Source: JBCBEX01 sp038528235 (GTDB taxonomy: Bacteria; Bacteroidota; Rhodothermia; Rhodothermales; Rubricoccaceae). From it: a DNA stretch of 64,000 bases. Location of the stretch: positions 1-64,000 of the forward strand of contig JBCBEX010000002.1 in NCBI GenBank assembly GCA_038528235.1, read 5' to 3'. The stretch's first letter is position 1. Every line of letters starts with the position of its first letter. The notes under the pieces were generated by a model. The model did no database searches. It saw only the letters and a program-made list of their open reading frames with translations, and had not been told where the DNA came from. The position numbers and the translations under genes were made by a program. Positions 32,015-41,374 of the stretch are shown here, one piece after another.

Positions 32015-35000
32015 TTAGCGTATGATGGCGAGCCGCTCAATGCGCTCGGCGACTTGGCGCTCGCCCTCGGCGCGCTCTACTTCGACGCGGAGGCGGTAGA
32101 GGTAGACGCCGCTCGCGAGCCGGTCGAAGTCGTCGTCGAGGCCTGGCCAGGGAATGCGAACGAGGTTGCCTTCGAGCGTGCCGGACGGGAGCGTAGCCAC
32201 ATCGTCGAGCGTGGCGATCGGCCGGCCGGCCAGCGTGTAGATGCGGAGTTGCACTCGGGCCGGCGTGCCCGGCGGCTGATTGTGCTCAAAGACGAAGTCG
32301 GTCGGGCCCGGTGTCGGATTGGGGTAGTTGAGCACGTTCTGGATCACCAAGTCCTCGTCGCCGGCCACAACGTAGGACAGCGTCGCCTCCGTGGAGTTGT
32401 TGGCTACGTCCCAGGCGCGGACCGTGAGGGTGTGCGGGCCCTCGGCCTGCTCCGGCAGGGTAAAGCGGATGGTGCCGCTGCTTGCATCGTTGAGGTCGCC
32501 CTCGAAGGACGAGCCGATGTCAATGGCCCCTGCAGCGTCACCGTCGAGGGTGAGCAGCAGTTGGTGGCCCACGCCGGAGCCCACCGTGTTGATGCCCGTC
32601 TCGTCTTCCAGCCGCACGACGAGCGTGGGCTCCGGGCCGACCAGGCCGCCGTCGACGAAGGAAGCCTGGGGCACCTCGTCCGAACTAGGCTCGCCGTTGA
32701 GGTCGGCCTCCGTAGCAAAGCGGAGCGTCATGCGCGGGCCAGCGGTGTCGCTGCTTCCGGCTCCGGCGGTGGTGCTGATGACCACGTCTTCCGTAGCCCC
32801 CGCCCCGTCCAGGGTGGCCGAGCGGGCATATACCGCGATGCGCGCTGGTGCTCCCGAGTACGACACGTCGCGAGGCACCACGAAGGCGACGCGGAAGCGG
32901 CCTTGGCTCACGCTCGCGCGGCCCTGGAAAAGCCGGTCGTTGCGCACCTCGAACTCGCCGCCCGCCTGGAAGCGCTGCGCTTCCTCGGGGACGGCGACCC
33001 GCCGCGCGGCGTCGAAGACGGTGACCTCGACTTCGCCTTCGAACGCGGTGTCGACCGTACCGGCGGCCGTGAGCACTTCGCCCTCGACCTCGGTGCGTTC
33101 GAGCGCGCGCAACTCGGGCGGTGCGCCCTCGCTGACCGGCTGCCCGTTGACGGAGGTCAGCCGCACCGTGCGCGTCGGCAGGCCGATCCGCAACGTCGGG
33201 TCGCCGAGCAGGGCAAACTTGCGGTTGTTGGACTCGGCCCCGTCATCGGTGTTTTTGGTCGTCCGCACGATGTCGCCAAGGCGGCGCGGGCGGCCGTCTG
33301 CCTCGCGCACGAAGAGCGCCTCGTTGAGCCGCAGGTTGAGCGCCGTGTTGAGCGTTTCGAGCGACGCCGACGTGAACACCACCCGAAGCGTCGTCAGCAT
33401 GGCGATCCCTCCACCTTCGGGCAGGAGGAACATCCGCTCGGCGGCGCTTTGGTTGTCGATCATGTCCATGCGCCCGAAGGAGCACGTCGCCGTGATGCAG
33501 ACGGTGGGGCGACCGACGTTGGTCAGCCCGGCGATCGCCTCGCGGTCGAGCAGGCTCTCGTCGGCGAGCCGCTCGATGCCGCCGTGGCCCGCGTAGTTCC
33601 AGACGAGCGTCCCCTCGTTGATGGCGCGCACCGCGTCGGCGCTGGCCTGCGGATAGCGGCGTCCGACAGCGGTCACATCCGGCGTGTAGGAGAGGGTGTA
33701 GACCTTCTGCTGATTCATGTAGGGCGCCGCCGGCTGGACAGCATTGACGGCCACCACATCGATGTTCTGGAGGTGCAGGTCGGCGTCGCTCGGGGACGGG
33801 TTGTTGTCGTCTGAGAGGAAGGTGTAGCGGGTGCGCCAGGGGCCGAAGTTGGCGGGGTCCTCGTAGCGCTGGACTTTGGCGACGGCGGCTTCAGCCTCGG
33901 CCAGCGTGCGCACGGGGAAGCGGCCGATGCCGACATCGACCCGCTCGTTGCTCACGGCGGCCAGGCTGATGTAGGGCCACTCGCCCTCGTCGTCGTCAAG
34001 CAGGCCGAAGTAGTCGTCCGAGGTGTAGGACTGCTCCAGCACCAGCGACTCGTCCGACTCGAACATCGGGACGTAGTTGTCGACTACGCCGCCGTCGTCG
34101 CGGCGCCCGGCCTGGATGCCGCGGAAATCGTAGTGACCGTCGCCGAACAGCAGGAGGTAGTCGGGCAACTGCCCGGAGGTCTCGGCTCGGTCGTAGAGGA
34201 ACTTCATGAAGTCCCGCACGGCGCGCATGTCCACGTGGCCGCCTGAGAACTCGTTGTAGATCTGCTCGATGTCGACGACGAGCACGCGGAGCCCGTCTCG
34301 GTCCCGGCGGTAGTCGGCGAGGGTCTGCGCTGCCGGGAGGAAATCGGCGTGGGTGACGATGATGAAGTCGGGGAAGCCGGTGAGGCCATGCAGGTTCTGG
34401 TTGGCGACGGCTTGCCCCGCGGGCGGCCGCGCAATGCGTCCACTCGTCGGCACAAACGCGACGAGTTCGCGCGGCGCCGCCAGGTCGGTCACCTCGACCT
34501 GCACCAGATAGTTACCGCCCTCCGCCTGCGTTCCCAGCGCTCGGATGGCGTCCGGCTCGGTGATATCCCACACCTGCGGCGGGCCGGAGAACCCGCTCAG
34601 GACAAACTCGAAGCGGCCCAGTTCGCCTCCCGGCGTGTGGAAACGGAGGTACCCGTCCTGTGCCTGCAGTTGACGCGGCGCGAAGGCCCGGAGCCAGTTG
34701 AGGTAGGCGGTGGGGTTGTTCTGCGTGCCGATCAGCCGAAGGTCGAGTTGAAGCGCTTCCCCAGCCGCGAGGTCTTGCTCGAACGAGAGGCGGGACAGCC
34801 GAGCATACGCCAGGGTCGGCGAGTTGAGTTGGACGGCTGATGGGCTTGCCGAGGCCAGCACGGTCCCGTCGCGTTCGAGTTGGATCTCGCCACGCGGGTT
34901 GGCGCGCGTCGCCGTGAGCGCTTCGAAGCGCACGGGCCCGGCGAGGCGACCAGCGAGCGTCGTGTCGAGCACGCTCCGCAGCGGGCGGGCCGCCACCACG

Positions 35001-36268
35001 TCCTGCCCAAGCCAGTCGAGGCCGGAGCCGCCGCCGCTAGACTCCGCCATGAACACGTCCTCTTCGACGAACAGGCGGTCGACAAACTGGGTCCGGCGCT
35101 GCGGGCTCGCGAAGCCGGGGAACGGCGCCGTGGACACGCGCTGGCCGCTGTCGGACCCCACGTGGAGGAAGTATGCCGTCGTGACCGTGAACGGGTTGAC
35201 GTAGTGCTCCCAGTCGGTCTCGGTCGTGTCGTAGCGCCAGCCGTTGGGCGCCTCGGCGAAGAAGTAGAGCGCACCGCCATCGGCGAAGGTCGGGCCGCCT
35301 TGCGTCCACGCCGCGTTCTGGGCGAGGTCGGCGATGCGTGGATCGCTGTTGAGGGCGGGCAGCGGCTCGCCCCCGTTGCTGTAGACCTGGAGTTGGTCGA
35401 CGCGCACGCTGCCGGGCTCCAGGCCGAGGCTGCTCACATAGTCGGCATCGACGCGGTAGATACCCTCACGGGCGACGGCCAGTTTGAACCAGCTTCCGTC
35501 GGCAAGCGCACTTCGCTCGACGGCGACGTGCGGCGAGGTCCGGGCGAACGCAGTGCGTGCCAGCGGGCTCGCCAGGTCGGTCTCCGCCGTCCGCCCCGAC
35601 GCGAACGCCGTGGCATACGTCACACGCACGACGACGCGCCGGTAGCGGCGCAGCACGCCTGCTTCGGGGTCCGCACGCAGCACGCCCACGCTGAGCGTCC
35701 CGGTCGGCTGCTTGCGTTCCATACCGATGGCGTGCACCCGGGCAAGGTCGAGCGTCAGCCCACCCCAGCGCTCCAGATCTGCTCCGGTCGGCAGCCTCAC
35801 CTCGTCGAAGTCGGCGGCGAGCACGTCCACGCGCGGCGAGCGGGACGTGGGCAGCGGGAGACTCGCGGAAGCGTCGCGCCAGCCGCCTGCAGCATTGGCG
35901 AGCAGCAGATCCGGGCTCGTGAGGCGCGCGGCTCGGTCAGCCAGCGATCCCGCCCAGGTCACGGTCATCTCGTACGTCGCACTGCTCGCCGTCGCGGCTA
36001 CGAGCGTGACACGGGGAGCCACGCGGACCACCGGCGGCTGGGTCCGATACGCTTCAGGGAATTCCAACGTGCGGCCCGCTGCGCCCTCCGCCGTAGCGTC
36101 AAGCCCTGGCCTCGGCAGGACTGTCGTCGGCACGTCGGCTTCCGATGTCGCCGCCGGGGCACGGTCTTGTACCGGTCGCTGTGCCAGCGTCGGCGGCACG
36201 CCCGCCAGCAACACGCACAGCAGGGCGGATACGGAAAGCGAGAGGGGGTCCCGCAAGAGAGCGATCAT
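32015..36268 (-). CDS. porU: type IX secretion system sortase PorU (peptidase C25 family)
   Basis: 1417-aa cell-surface protease/transpeptidase that removes T9SS sorting domains. A signal-like hydrophobic N-terminus (10-28) is followed by a propeptide-like beta region. The gingipain-type catalytic domain lies about 600-1010: catalytic His712 in LFGDGHYDF and Cys929 in TATCSFGRMD. The C-terminal part has Ig-like strands and ends with a sorting-domain-like segment (RVQLRIYTLAGRP...GVYLYRLRVE) joined to a charged tail. Length is normal for PorU (about 1100-1400). It lies upstream of porV with 221 bp between. Its visible local substrate is the lamin-tail protein at 27229. Confidence 0.93.
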   Translation of the reverse strand: MIALLRDPLSLSVSALLCVLLAGVPPTLAQRPVQDRAPAATSEADVPTTVLPRPGLDATAEGAAGRTLEFPEAYRTQPPVVRVAPRVTLVAATASSATYEMTVTWAGSLADRAARLTSPDLLLANAAGGWRDASASLPLPTSRSPRVDVLAADFDEVRLPTGADLERWGGLTLDLARVHAIGMERKQPTGTLSVGVLRADPEAGVLRRYRRVVVRVTYATAFASGRTAETDLASPLARTAFARTSPHVAVERSALADGSWFKLAVAREGIYRVDADYVSSLGLEPGSVRVDQLQVYSNGGEPLPALNSDPRIADLAQNAAWTQGGPTFADGGALYFFAEAPNGWRYDTTETDWEHYVNPFTVTTAYFLHVGSDSGQRVSTAPFPGFASPQRRTQFVDRLFVEEDVFMAESSGGGSGLDWLGQDVVAARPLRSVLDTTLAGRLAGPVRFEALTATRANPRGEIQLERDGTVLASASPSAVQLNSPTLAYARLSRLSFEQDLAAGEALQLDLRLIGTQNNPTAYLNWLRAFAPRQLQAQDGYLRFHTPGGELGRFEFVLSGFSGPPQVWDITEPDAIRALGTQAEGGNYLVQVEVTDLAAPRELVAFVPTSGRIARPPAGQAVANQNLHGLTGFPDFIIVTHADFLPAAQTLADYRRDRDGLRVLVVDIEQIYNEFSGGHVDMRAVRDFMKFLYDRAETSGQLPDYLLLFGDGHYDFRGIQAGRRDDGGVVDNYVPMFESDESLVLEQSYTSDDYFGLLDDDEGEWPYISLAAVSNERVDVGIGRFPVRTLAEAEAAVAKVQRYEDPANFGPWRTRYTFLSDDNNPSPSDADLHLQNIDVVAVNAVQPAAPYMNQQKVYTLSYTPDVTAVGRRYPQASADAVRAINEGTLVWNYAGHGGIERLADESLLDREAIAGLTNVGRPTVCITATCSFGRMDMIDNQSAAERMFLLPEGGGIAMLTTLRVVFTSASLETLNTALNLRLNEALFVREADGRPRRLGDIVRTTKNTDDGAESNNRKFALLGDPTLRIGLPTRTVRLTSVNGQPVSEGAPPELRALERTEVEGEVLTAAGTVDTAFEGEVEVTVFDAARRVAVPEEAQRFQAGGEFEVRNDRLFQGRASVSQGRFRVAFVVPRDVSYSGAPARIAVYARSATLDGAGATEDVVISTTAGAGSSDTAGPRMTLRFATEADLNGEPSSDEVPQASFVDGGLVGPEPTLVVRLEDETGINTVGSGVGHQLLLTLDGDAAGAIDIGSSFEGDLNDASSGTIRFTLPEQAEGPHTLTVRAWDVANNSTEATLSYVVAGDEDLVIQNVLNYPNPTPGPTDFVFEHNQPPGTPARVQLRIYTLAGRPIATLDDVATLPSGTLEGNLVRIPWPGLDDDFDRLASGVYLYRLRVEVERAEGERQVAERIERLAIIR

Positions 36269-36621
36269 CGGTTAGTCGAGTCAGTAGGACGGCCTCGGTA
36301 GGCCCAGGGCGAGTAGCACCTCGTGGAAGAAAGCGGCGCAACCCGAAGATCCCGGATGAACTCGATACACGCGAGTCGGTAGCCGCGTCTAGCGAGCGCT
36401 AGCGGGGCGTGCCGGAAGCCGGTCGGGCAGCAGTAGCGCTACGGACTCGATGCGACGGGCGTGGTGCGTGTGAGGACAAACAAGCGTGAGCCGTTCCTGC
36501 GGCCTAGCTTGGCATGGACGGCCTGCCGTCCGATGCAGTGGAGGTGCGAATATAGCCGCCTCGTCTAGCCAGGACAAGGGCATCCCTGTTCCCCACGGTG
36601 CTGGCAGCGGGTCGTACCAAC
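36269..36621. other. gene-poor spacer upstream of porU
   Basis: No credible gene. It should hold the porU promoter, but no clear TTTG / TAnnTTTG pair was found. A small hairpin GGACGGC-CT-GCCGTCC lies near 36519-36534. Short ORFs here have no family features. Confidence 0.45.
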
Positions 36622-36673
36622 GCCAACGCGCCACGGCGGCCCTCCGCTTGAGAGACCGCCGTGGCGCGTTGGC
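36622..36673. terminator. 18-bp perfect inverted repeat downstream of the TPR-HTH gene
   Basis: 36622-36639 (core CCAACGCGCCACGGCGG) pairs perfectly with 36656-36673 around a 16-nt loop. It begins 48 bp past the stop of the minus-strand TPR gene. It lacks a T-run, so either it is a strong hairpin aiding termination or it has another role. Confidence 0.5.
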
Positions 36674-36721
36674 ACGAACAGGCTGGGGTGAGGCCCGCGA
36701 CGCGCGCTGGCGTCGAGCGCC

Positions 36722-37729
36722 CTAGCTGTTGATGTTCCGGTGGATCGCCTGGCGCGTCAGCCCGATGCGCTCGCCGAGCTGCGATCGGTTGTCGATGCCA
36801 GGGATGCCGACGAAGCCGTTGACGAGGCTCGTGAGGTACTCCTGGCGCAACTTGTTGATCGGGACCGGCCCCAGGATCTTGGCGATGTCGAGCGCGCCGA
36901 GGTCTTCCTGGCAGGTGCGGATGTCGGCTTCGAGGCGCTCCTTGATCGAGTTCCAGACCGGCACCTTGGCGAAGATCTGGCGGGCCTGCTCGTAGTACTC
37001 CAGCGCCAGGCCGAAGAACCGGAACTCGCGGTGGTAGAGCGAGGCAAGCTGGTGAAGCACGACACCTTGCTCCGCGATCAGGTCGTTGCGCGTGGCGAGC
37101 TCGAACGCCTTCTGGATCAGCTCTTCGCCCTCGGCCGTGTTGCCCTGCTTGACGAAGACATAGCCCTTGTGCATGAGCGCCTTCGGGATGTACTCCACGA
37201 GGCCGTTGCGCCGGCTGAGATTGTAGACGCGGTCGAACTGCTCGACGGCCTCTTCATACTGCCCCTGCTCGGCTAGGATGCCGGCCTTCTGATAGACGGC
37301 CGCGATTTCCCACGGCCGGGTGCCGAGCGAGCGGGCTTCCTCGCGGACGCGGTCGAAGTACTGCAGCGCCGCGACGGGGCTAGCCAGCCGGTGACGCATC
37401 AGCCAGCCGAGGCGATAGTCGAGGACGACCGTCTGGTAGGCGTCGTTCGGCTCAACGAAGGCGAGCTCAGTTTTGACGCGCTCGATGGGCGCGTCGCGGA
37501 GGCAGCGGACTGCCTGGAGCTGGACGTGCGTGCGTCCAATGGCGTCGAGGGCCGGGTCCTTGAGCAGTTCGTTGAACTCGAGGAAAGCGTCGTAGACTCG
37601 TGCCTTGTCCATAGCTGCGACGGCGCGGAGCCAGCGGCGGCGCTGAGCTTCTGGCAACGCGCCAAGGTGGTCGGCAGCCCGCTCGATGTGCTCGAGCTCG
37701 TGGGACGGGTTCATCGGGACGGAGGGCAT
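36722..37729 (-). CDS. TPR-repeat protein with C-terminal helix-turn-helix
   Basis: 335-aa cytoplasmic protein. From about residue 70 to 260 it is a run of tetratricopeptide-like helix pairs (AAVYQKAGILAEQGQYEEAVEQFDRVY; AKALMHKGYVFVKQGNTAEGEELI style units). The last ~35 residues, RSQLGERIGLTRQAIHRNINS, look like a helix-turn-helix of the Fis/sigma-region type. A regulator in which TPRs bind a partner or peptide and the tail binds DNA is inferred. A cell-density or stress sensor is possible, but no family name is recognised. The gene is alone and has an AT-rich upstream region. Confidence 0.72.
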   Translation of the reverse strand: MPSVPMNPSHELEHIERAADHLGALPEAQRRRWLRAVAAMDKARVYDAFLEFNELLKDPALDAIGRTHVQLQAVRCLRDAPIERVKTELAFVEPNDAYQTVVLDYRLGWLMRHRLASPVAALQYFDRVREEARSLGTRPWEIAAVYQKAGILAEQGQYEEAVEQFDRVYNLSRRNGLVEYIPKALMHKGYVFVKQGNTAEGEELIQKAFELATRNDLIAEQGVVLHQLASLYHREFRFFGLALEYYEQARQIFAKVPVWNSIKERLEADIRTCQEDLGALDIAKILGPVPINKLRQEYLTSLVNGFVGIPGIDNRSQLGERIGLTRQAIHRNINS

Positions 37730-38025
37730 GGCTCGAAGCAGGGGAGTGCGTGGGAGGGGATACCGCTGCGACCCGGCGACGAACTGAGGCGGTGAAGCCC
37801 GAAGCGGCGTCGTCCAGCGTGCTCCAGGTATCGGGCTGCCCCCTGTTTGCTTTAGCCATCTGTTTCGTTTTCTCTACAAGTCGCCCCCTCACCGCATTCA
37901 ATTGCCCGAAATGTCACACAAAATGATTCCTTTGTACCCGGTGATAAATTCCCGCTTTTGTTCGCACCACAGCGCCTCGCCTGCGTGCTTCAGCGCGTCA
38001 GGGCCGACGCAACAGGGCCGCAACG
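37730..38025. other. AT-richer intergenic region upstream of the TPR-HTH gene
   Basis: About 300 bp without genes. 37860-37975 is distinctly AT-rich and probably holds the promoter of the minus-strand TPR gene; TCATTTTG-like and ATTTAT-like words occur on the minus strand, but spacing to a -33 element is not convincing. The rest shows nothing recognisable. Confidence 0.4.
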
Positions 38026-38053
38026 AAAAGGGGCAGTGCCGTAGCACCGCCCC
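38026..38053 (-). terminator. intrinsic terminator of the receiver-DHp gene
   Basis: On the minus strand GGGGCGGTGC pairs with GCACTGCCCC (one mismatch) across a 4-nt loop, followed directly by CTTTTCG. It starts about 25 bp after the stop codon at 38078. Confidence 0.75.
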
Positions 38054-38077
38054 CGAGGTTTGCCTAGGACTGAGCCG

Positions 38078-38782
38078 CTAGTTGGGCAGTGCGGCCTCGT
38101 GCCCGACGTGCTGGCGCAGGTGCTGCTTGAGCCGGTTCAGCTTGTCGAGTTCGTTGGTCAGCTGCTGGCTGGCTTCAGCGATGTGCTCGATGGCGGTGAC
38201 GATCATCGGATCCAGATCCATCATGCCCCCGAGTTCTTTGACGAACTGGGCGTTGCCACAGATGGTGGTCATCGGGTTGTTGATGTCGTGCGTCACGGTG
38301 CCCACCTCCGTGCAGAGGGCACGGAGCAGCCCGCGCAAGTGGTTGATCTCGCCACTAGCGGCCGCGAGGGGGAGGTCGCCATCCTCGGCGAGTCCGAAGA
38401 CCCGGCGGAGGTGCGCGATGCGGTCGGCAGGCTCGGGCGTGCAGGCCACATCGACGGCGCCCGCATCGAGAAGCGCGGCATGCGTGCCATCCGGCAGCAC
38501 CATCGCTTGCACGACGACGGGGGCAGCGATGCGGTGCTCGCGCACGTATCGCAGCACGTCCAGGCTGGTTGCGTCCGGCAGCACCCCGCTGGCCAGGATC
38601 AGGTCAACCGCTGCGGCACCGAGGTAGTCCTGCGCGTCTGCAAAGGAGCGGCAGTGCGTGATGTGCGCAGCCGGAAGCGTGTGGCGCAGCCACCGCTTGA
38701 CAGGCTGCATCACGTCGTCGTCGGCGTCGATGAAGAGAACAGTGGCATGGCCGTTGGCGACGTCAGAGGGTAGCAAGGACAT
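38078..38782 (-). CDS. degenerate receiver domain fused to a histidine-kinase DHp-like helix pair
   Basis: 234 aa. Residues 12-125 have the receiver fold pattern (ATVLFIDADDDVMQPVKRWL), but the phospho-acceptor Asp appears replaced: DLILASGVLP has Ser65 where the Asp is expected, and the usual Lys before Pro is Thr115 (CTPEP). Residues 145-225 resemble a DHp domain with an H-box GTVTHDINNPMTTICGN (His165), but no ATP-binding domain follows. It could accept phosphate on His165 from a partner kinase, acting like a phosphotransfer protein, or be signalling-dead. It follows a PAS sensor gene (38963) by 180 bp on the same strand. Confidence 0.75.
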   Translation of the reverse strand: MSLLPSDVANGHATVLFIDADDDVMQPVKRWLRHTLPAAHITHCRSFADAQDYLGAAAVDLILASGVLPDATSLDVLRYVREHRIAAPVVVQAMVLPDGTHAALLDAGAVDVACTPEPADRIAHLRRVFGLAEDGDLPLAAASGEINHLRGLLRALCTEVGTVTHDINNPMTTICGNAQFVKELGGMMDLDPMIVTAIEHIAEASQQLTNELDKLNRLKQHLRQHVGHEAALPN

Positions 38783-38962
38783 ACGAGACCGTACGGGGGT
38801 GAACCGTGCTGGGTGGTGGAAGGGGTGAACCTGAACGTTGTGGGAGACTCAGGGTCCGCGCTATGTGTTCAGGAAGACGGGCAGTCAACAGGGGATTACA
38901 ATGTAGCTAAACCATTGAGCCATACCCAGCTTGATTTCGGGCCGCACTGGATTTGGCAGCGG

Positions 38963-41032
38963 CTAGGTGGACTCAAAGGTGGACGCTTCGGATTCGTCGT
39001 GCATGGGGTCGTCGCCGAGCGGGGCGAAGTCGCCGCCCGAGAGGAAGTCGGCGCCATCGCCGAACCCGGCGAGGCGCGAGGGCTTGGCCCTGAGCGTGGA
39101 GGCCGACTCCGGCAACGACGCGGTGTCATCGGGCAGCACAGTCGCACGGGTCATGATGTTCTCGATCATCTGGGAGGCCCCGTCGATCATCTGGAGGCAT
39201 GTCTCGGCCTCGCGCGAGAGAGGGTCCGTGTTGCTGTGGAGCCGCAGCGTGTAGGTCCGCAGCGTGTCGAGCGGCGCGCCGAGTTCGGCGCGGAGGACGG
39301 CGATGTGCTCTTGCGCCAGGGCCTGAGCCTCGGCGACCAATTCGAAGGGATTGGGCTCGGGGTCGACCTCGTCTAGCTCGTCGAAGGATAGCGCCGCCCC
39401 CTCGGGCTCGTCAGGCAACACCTCCTCCTCGGGCTCTGGAGCTGGCAGCGAGGCCTCCTCGGATTCCGCGACGGGTGGCGGGGCTTCCGCAGGCTCTTCA
39501 AACGGCGGCAAGGCGACCCCGACCAACACCCGGCGCTCCTCTAGGGCCCCCTCGTCCACGCGAGCCCGGTGCCAGGCGTACAGCTTGGAGTCGCTCGAAC
39601 GGGCGTGCACCGTGACCACGCAGGCCTCGGCGGCGTTTCCAAAGAGCCACGCCGAGAAGACCGAGGTGTCTTCCTCGTCCAGGCCCAGCGCAGTGGGTAC
39701 GTCGTCCAGGTGCGGCACCTGGGCGAGCTCGCACCCCGTGAGCTTGGCCGCCGCCTCGTTCCAGCGGCGCGTCCCGCCAGCCCGGTCGAACGCCATCAGC
39801 ACGGCACCCGTCGCCGCCACCAACTCGTCGACGCGCTGCTGGCCGTTGGTCAGTTCCTCCATGCGCTTGTCCACCATCAAGTCGAGCGAGTCGGAGAACG
39901 ACTCGATCTGGCGCTCCAGCGTGCGCTCTTTCATCTTGTCGGAGGCCACGACGAGAACGGCTGGGCGGCCATCTGAGCGCACGGCGAGCAGCGACAGCTT
40001 GACCGGACGTGTGGCGTCTTCCAAGCTGCGGATCGCGTAGTCGATGTCGGCGAAGGCCGCCCCCTCGCTCTGGCTGCGCTGGGCTAGCTTCAGAACGGGC
40101 TCCATCGGCATGATCTCGTCCAACACGTCCGACGTGCAGCCGCGTACGGCCTCCTGGGGCAAGCCCGTCACCGCATAGAAGGCGGGATTGGCGTCCACGA
40201 TGGTGCCGTCGAGGGTGACGAGCAAGACGTAGCTGGTGTGGACCTGGAAGAGCGCATTGAGGTGCGCGCGCGCTTCGTCGAGTTGGGTGCGCAGCCCGCC
40301 GACGGAGTTCGCCATGAGGAACAGCGGCTCGGCTACCTCGCCTATGTCGTCCTTGACCTCGGCTTCCATGGCCGTGAGCGCCTTGCTATCGGCGTCGGCC
40401 TCGATCTGAGCGCCAAGCTTGCGCGTGATGCTGGCCAGTTGGTCCAGCGGCCACTGTTGCGCAGCCCGCATCGATACCCACAGGGCAAACCCGAGCAACA
40501 GCCAAGCCGTCCCGACCATACCCCCAGCGAGGGCGAGCAGCGACGAGCGGCCGTTGGACACCGCCGGGGCCACGAGGGCGAGGTAGGCGCGGCCGTTGCG
40601 CGCCGCGTGAATCGCCACTACGTACGGGTCGTCGGGCAGCATGACCGTCTGCACCGGGTCCGTCTCTGCCGCCGCCAGGTGCATCTGCCAGTCGATACCC
40701 TCTTCGGCTCCGGCGCGCACTCCGTCGGCCGGGGGGCGGTAGATCAGTTGGGGCTCGCCGTTGCGATCAACGACGAACAACGACGGCGTGTGGGCGAACG
40801 TCGAGTCGCTGCCAGGCCCCTCGAAGTAGCGCTCCGCCATGTCGCCCAGCGAGGGGGCGCCGCTCTCGACGCCCGCGAGGAACAGCGCCGCTTCATCGCC
40901 GAGCACCGCTGCCTGCTGGTCCGTGGCCGTACTCCACCGCATCGCCACGAACACCGCTGCCACTGCGACAAGCAGCACCAGGGCGAGGCCCCAGAGCGGC
41001 AGCGCGGCACGGACGGGCGAGGGGTGAGCCAT
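38963..41032 (-). CDS. transmembrane PAS sensor protein lacking a kinase ATPase domain
   Basis: 689 aa from ATG 41032 (MAHPSPVRAALPLWG). TM1 is about 11-31, an extracytoplasmic sensor region spans about 32-170, and TM2 is about 172-195 (LLALAGGMVGTAWLLLGFALW). Two PAS-like domains follow: about 255-365 (LLVTLDGTIVDANPAFYAVTG) and about 400-510 (LMAFDRAGGTRRWNEAAAKLTG), separated by a coiled coil. An acidic Pro/Glu linker precedes a final helical pair that resembles a DHp bundle but has no obvious H-box; no HATPase motifs (N, G1, G2 boxes) exist. It may sense a signal and act on another kinase or on the receiver-DHp protein downstream. Confidence 0.72.
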   Translation of the reverse strand: MAHPSPVRAALPLWGLALVLLVAVAAVFVAMRWSTATDQQAAVLGDEAALFLAGVESGAPSLGDMAERYFEGPGSDSTFAHTPSLFVVDRNGEPQLIYRPPADGVRAGAEEGIDWQMHLAAAETDPVQTVMLPDDPYVVAIHAARNGRAYLALVAPAVSNGRSSLLALAGGMVGTAWLLLGFALWVSMRAAQQWPLDQLASITRKLGAQIEADADSKALTAMEAEVKDDIGEVAEPLFLMANSVGGLRTQLDEARAHLNALFQVHTSYVLLVTLDGTIVDANPAFYAVTGLPQEAVRGCTSDVLDEIMPMEPVLKLAQRSQSEGAAFADIDYAIRSLEDATRPVKLSLLAVRSDGRPAVLVVASDKMKERTLERQIESFSDSLDLMVDKRMEELTNGQQRVDELVAATGAVLMAFDRAGGTRRWNEAAAKLTGCELAQVPHLDDVPTALGLDEEDTSVFSAWLFGNAAEACVVTVHARSSDSKLYAWHRARVDEGALEERRVLVGVALPPFEEPAEAPPPVAESEEASLPAPEPEEEVLPDEPEGAALSFDELDEVDPEPNPFELVAEAQALAQEHIAVLRAELGAPLDTLRTYTLRLHSNTDPLSREAETCLQMIDGASQMIENIMTRATVLPDDTASLPESASTLRAKPSRLAGFGDGADFLSGGDFAPLGDDPMHDESEASTFEST

Positions 41033-41374
41033 GTCGCTTCGAGGCGCGGCGCGGCGCAATAAGTTCTGGTGGCGGGTACAATCGTAGCGTCCCGTGTGCA
41101 CGGAAGCACGCACCAGCGACTTCCTGAGCATACAGTGATGACAGGATCTTCCCTCAGCAAAGCGTATGCCGGTCCGCCCGCTTTGAACCTGGTTATTTAC
41201 GTCCTAGATGACGTTGGGCAAGCGCTCTATTCAACCGCCGCCGTCTGCCGTGAACCGCCTATGCGGTAGGCCGGGTTGACCAGGGTAGCGACGCGCCTGT
41301 CTCGCACGCCTGGGACGCTCGTTTCACCGCTTTCGCCCGGGTGCTTGCTGTCCCGGACCGCCTCGGCCGACGGC
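41033..41374. other. intergenic region with no recognised feature
   Basis: About 340 bp between two minus-strand genes. It should contain the promoter of the PAS sensor gene. Part of it (41120-41240) is AT-richer. No gene, tRNA, clear terminator or repeat was recognised. Confidence 0.4.

Noticed and set aside
36269..36721. tRNA or other stable RNA in gene-poor gaps (also 37730-38077 and 41033-41374)
   Set aside because: No cloverleaf arms, CCA end or known RNA motif could be traced by eye.
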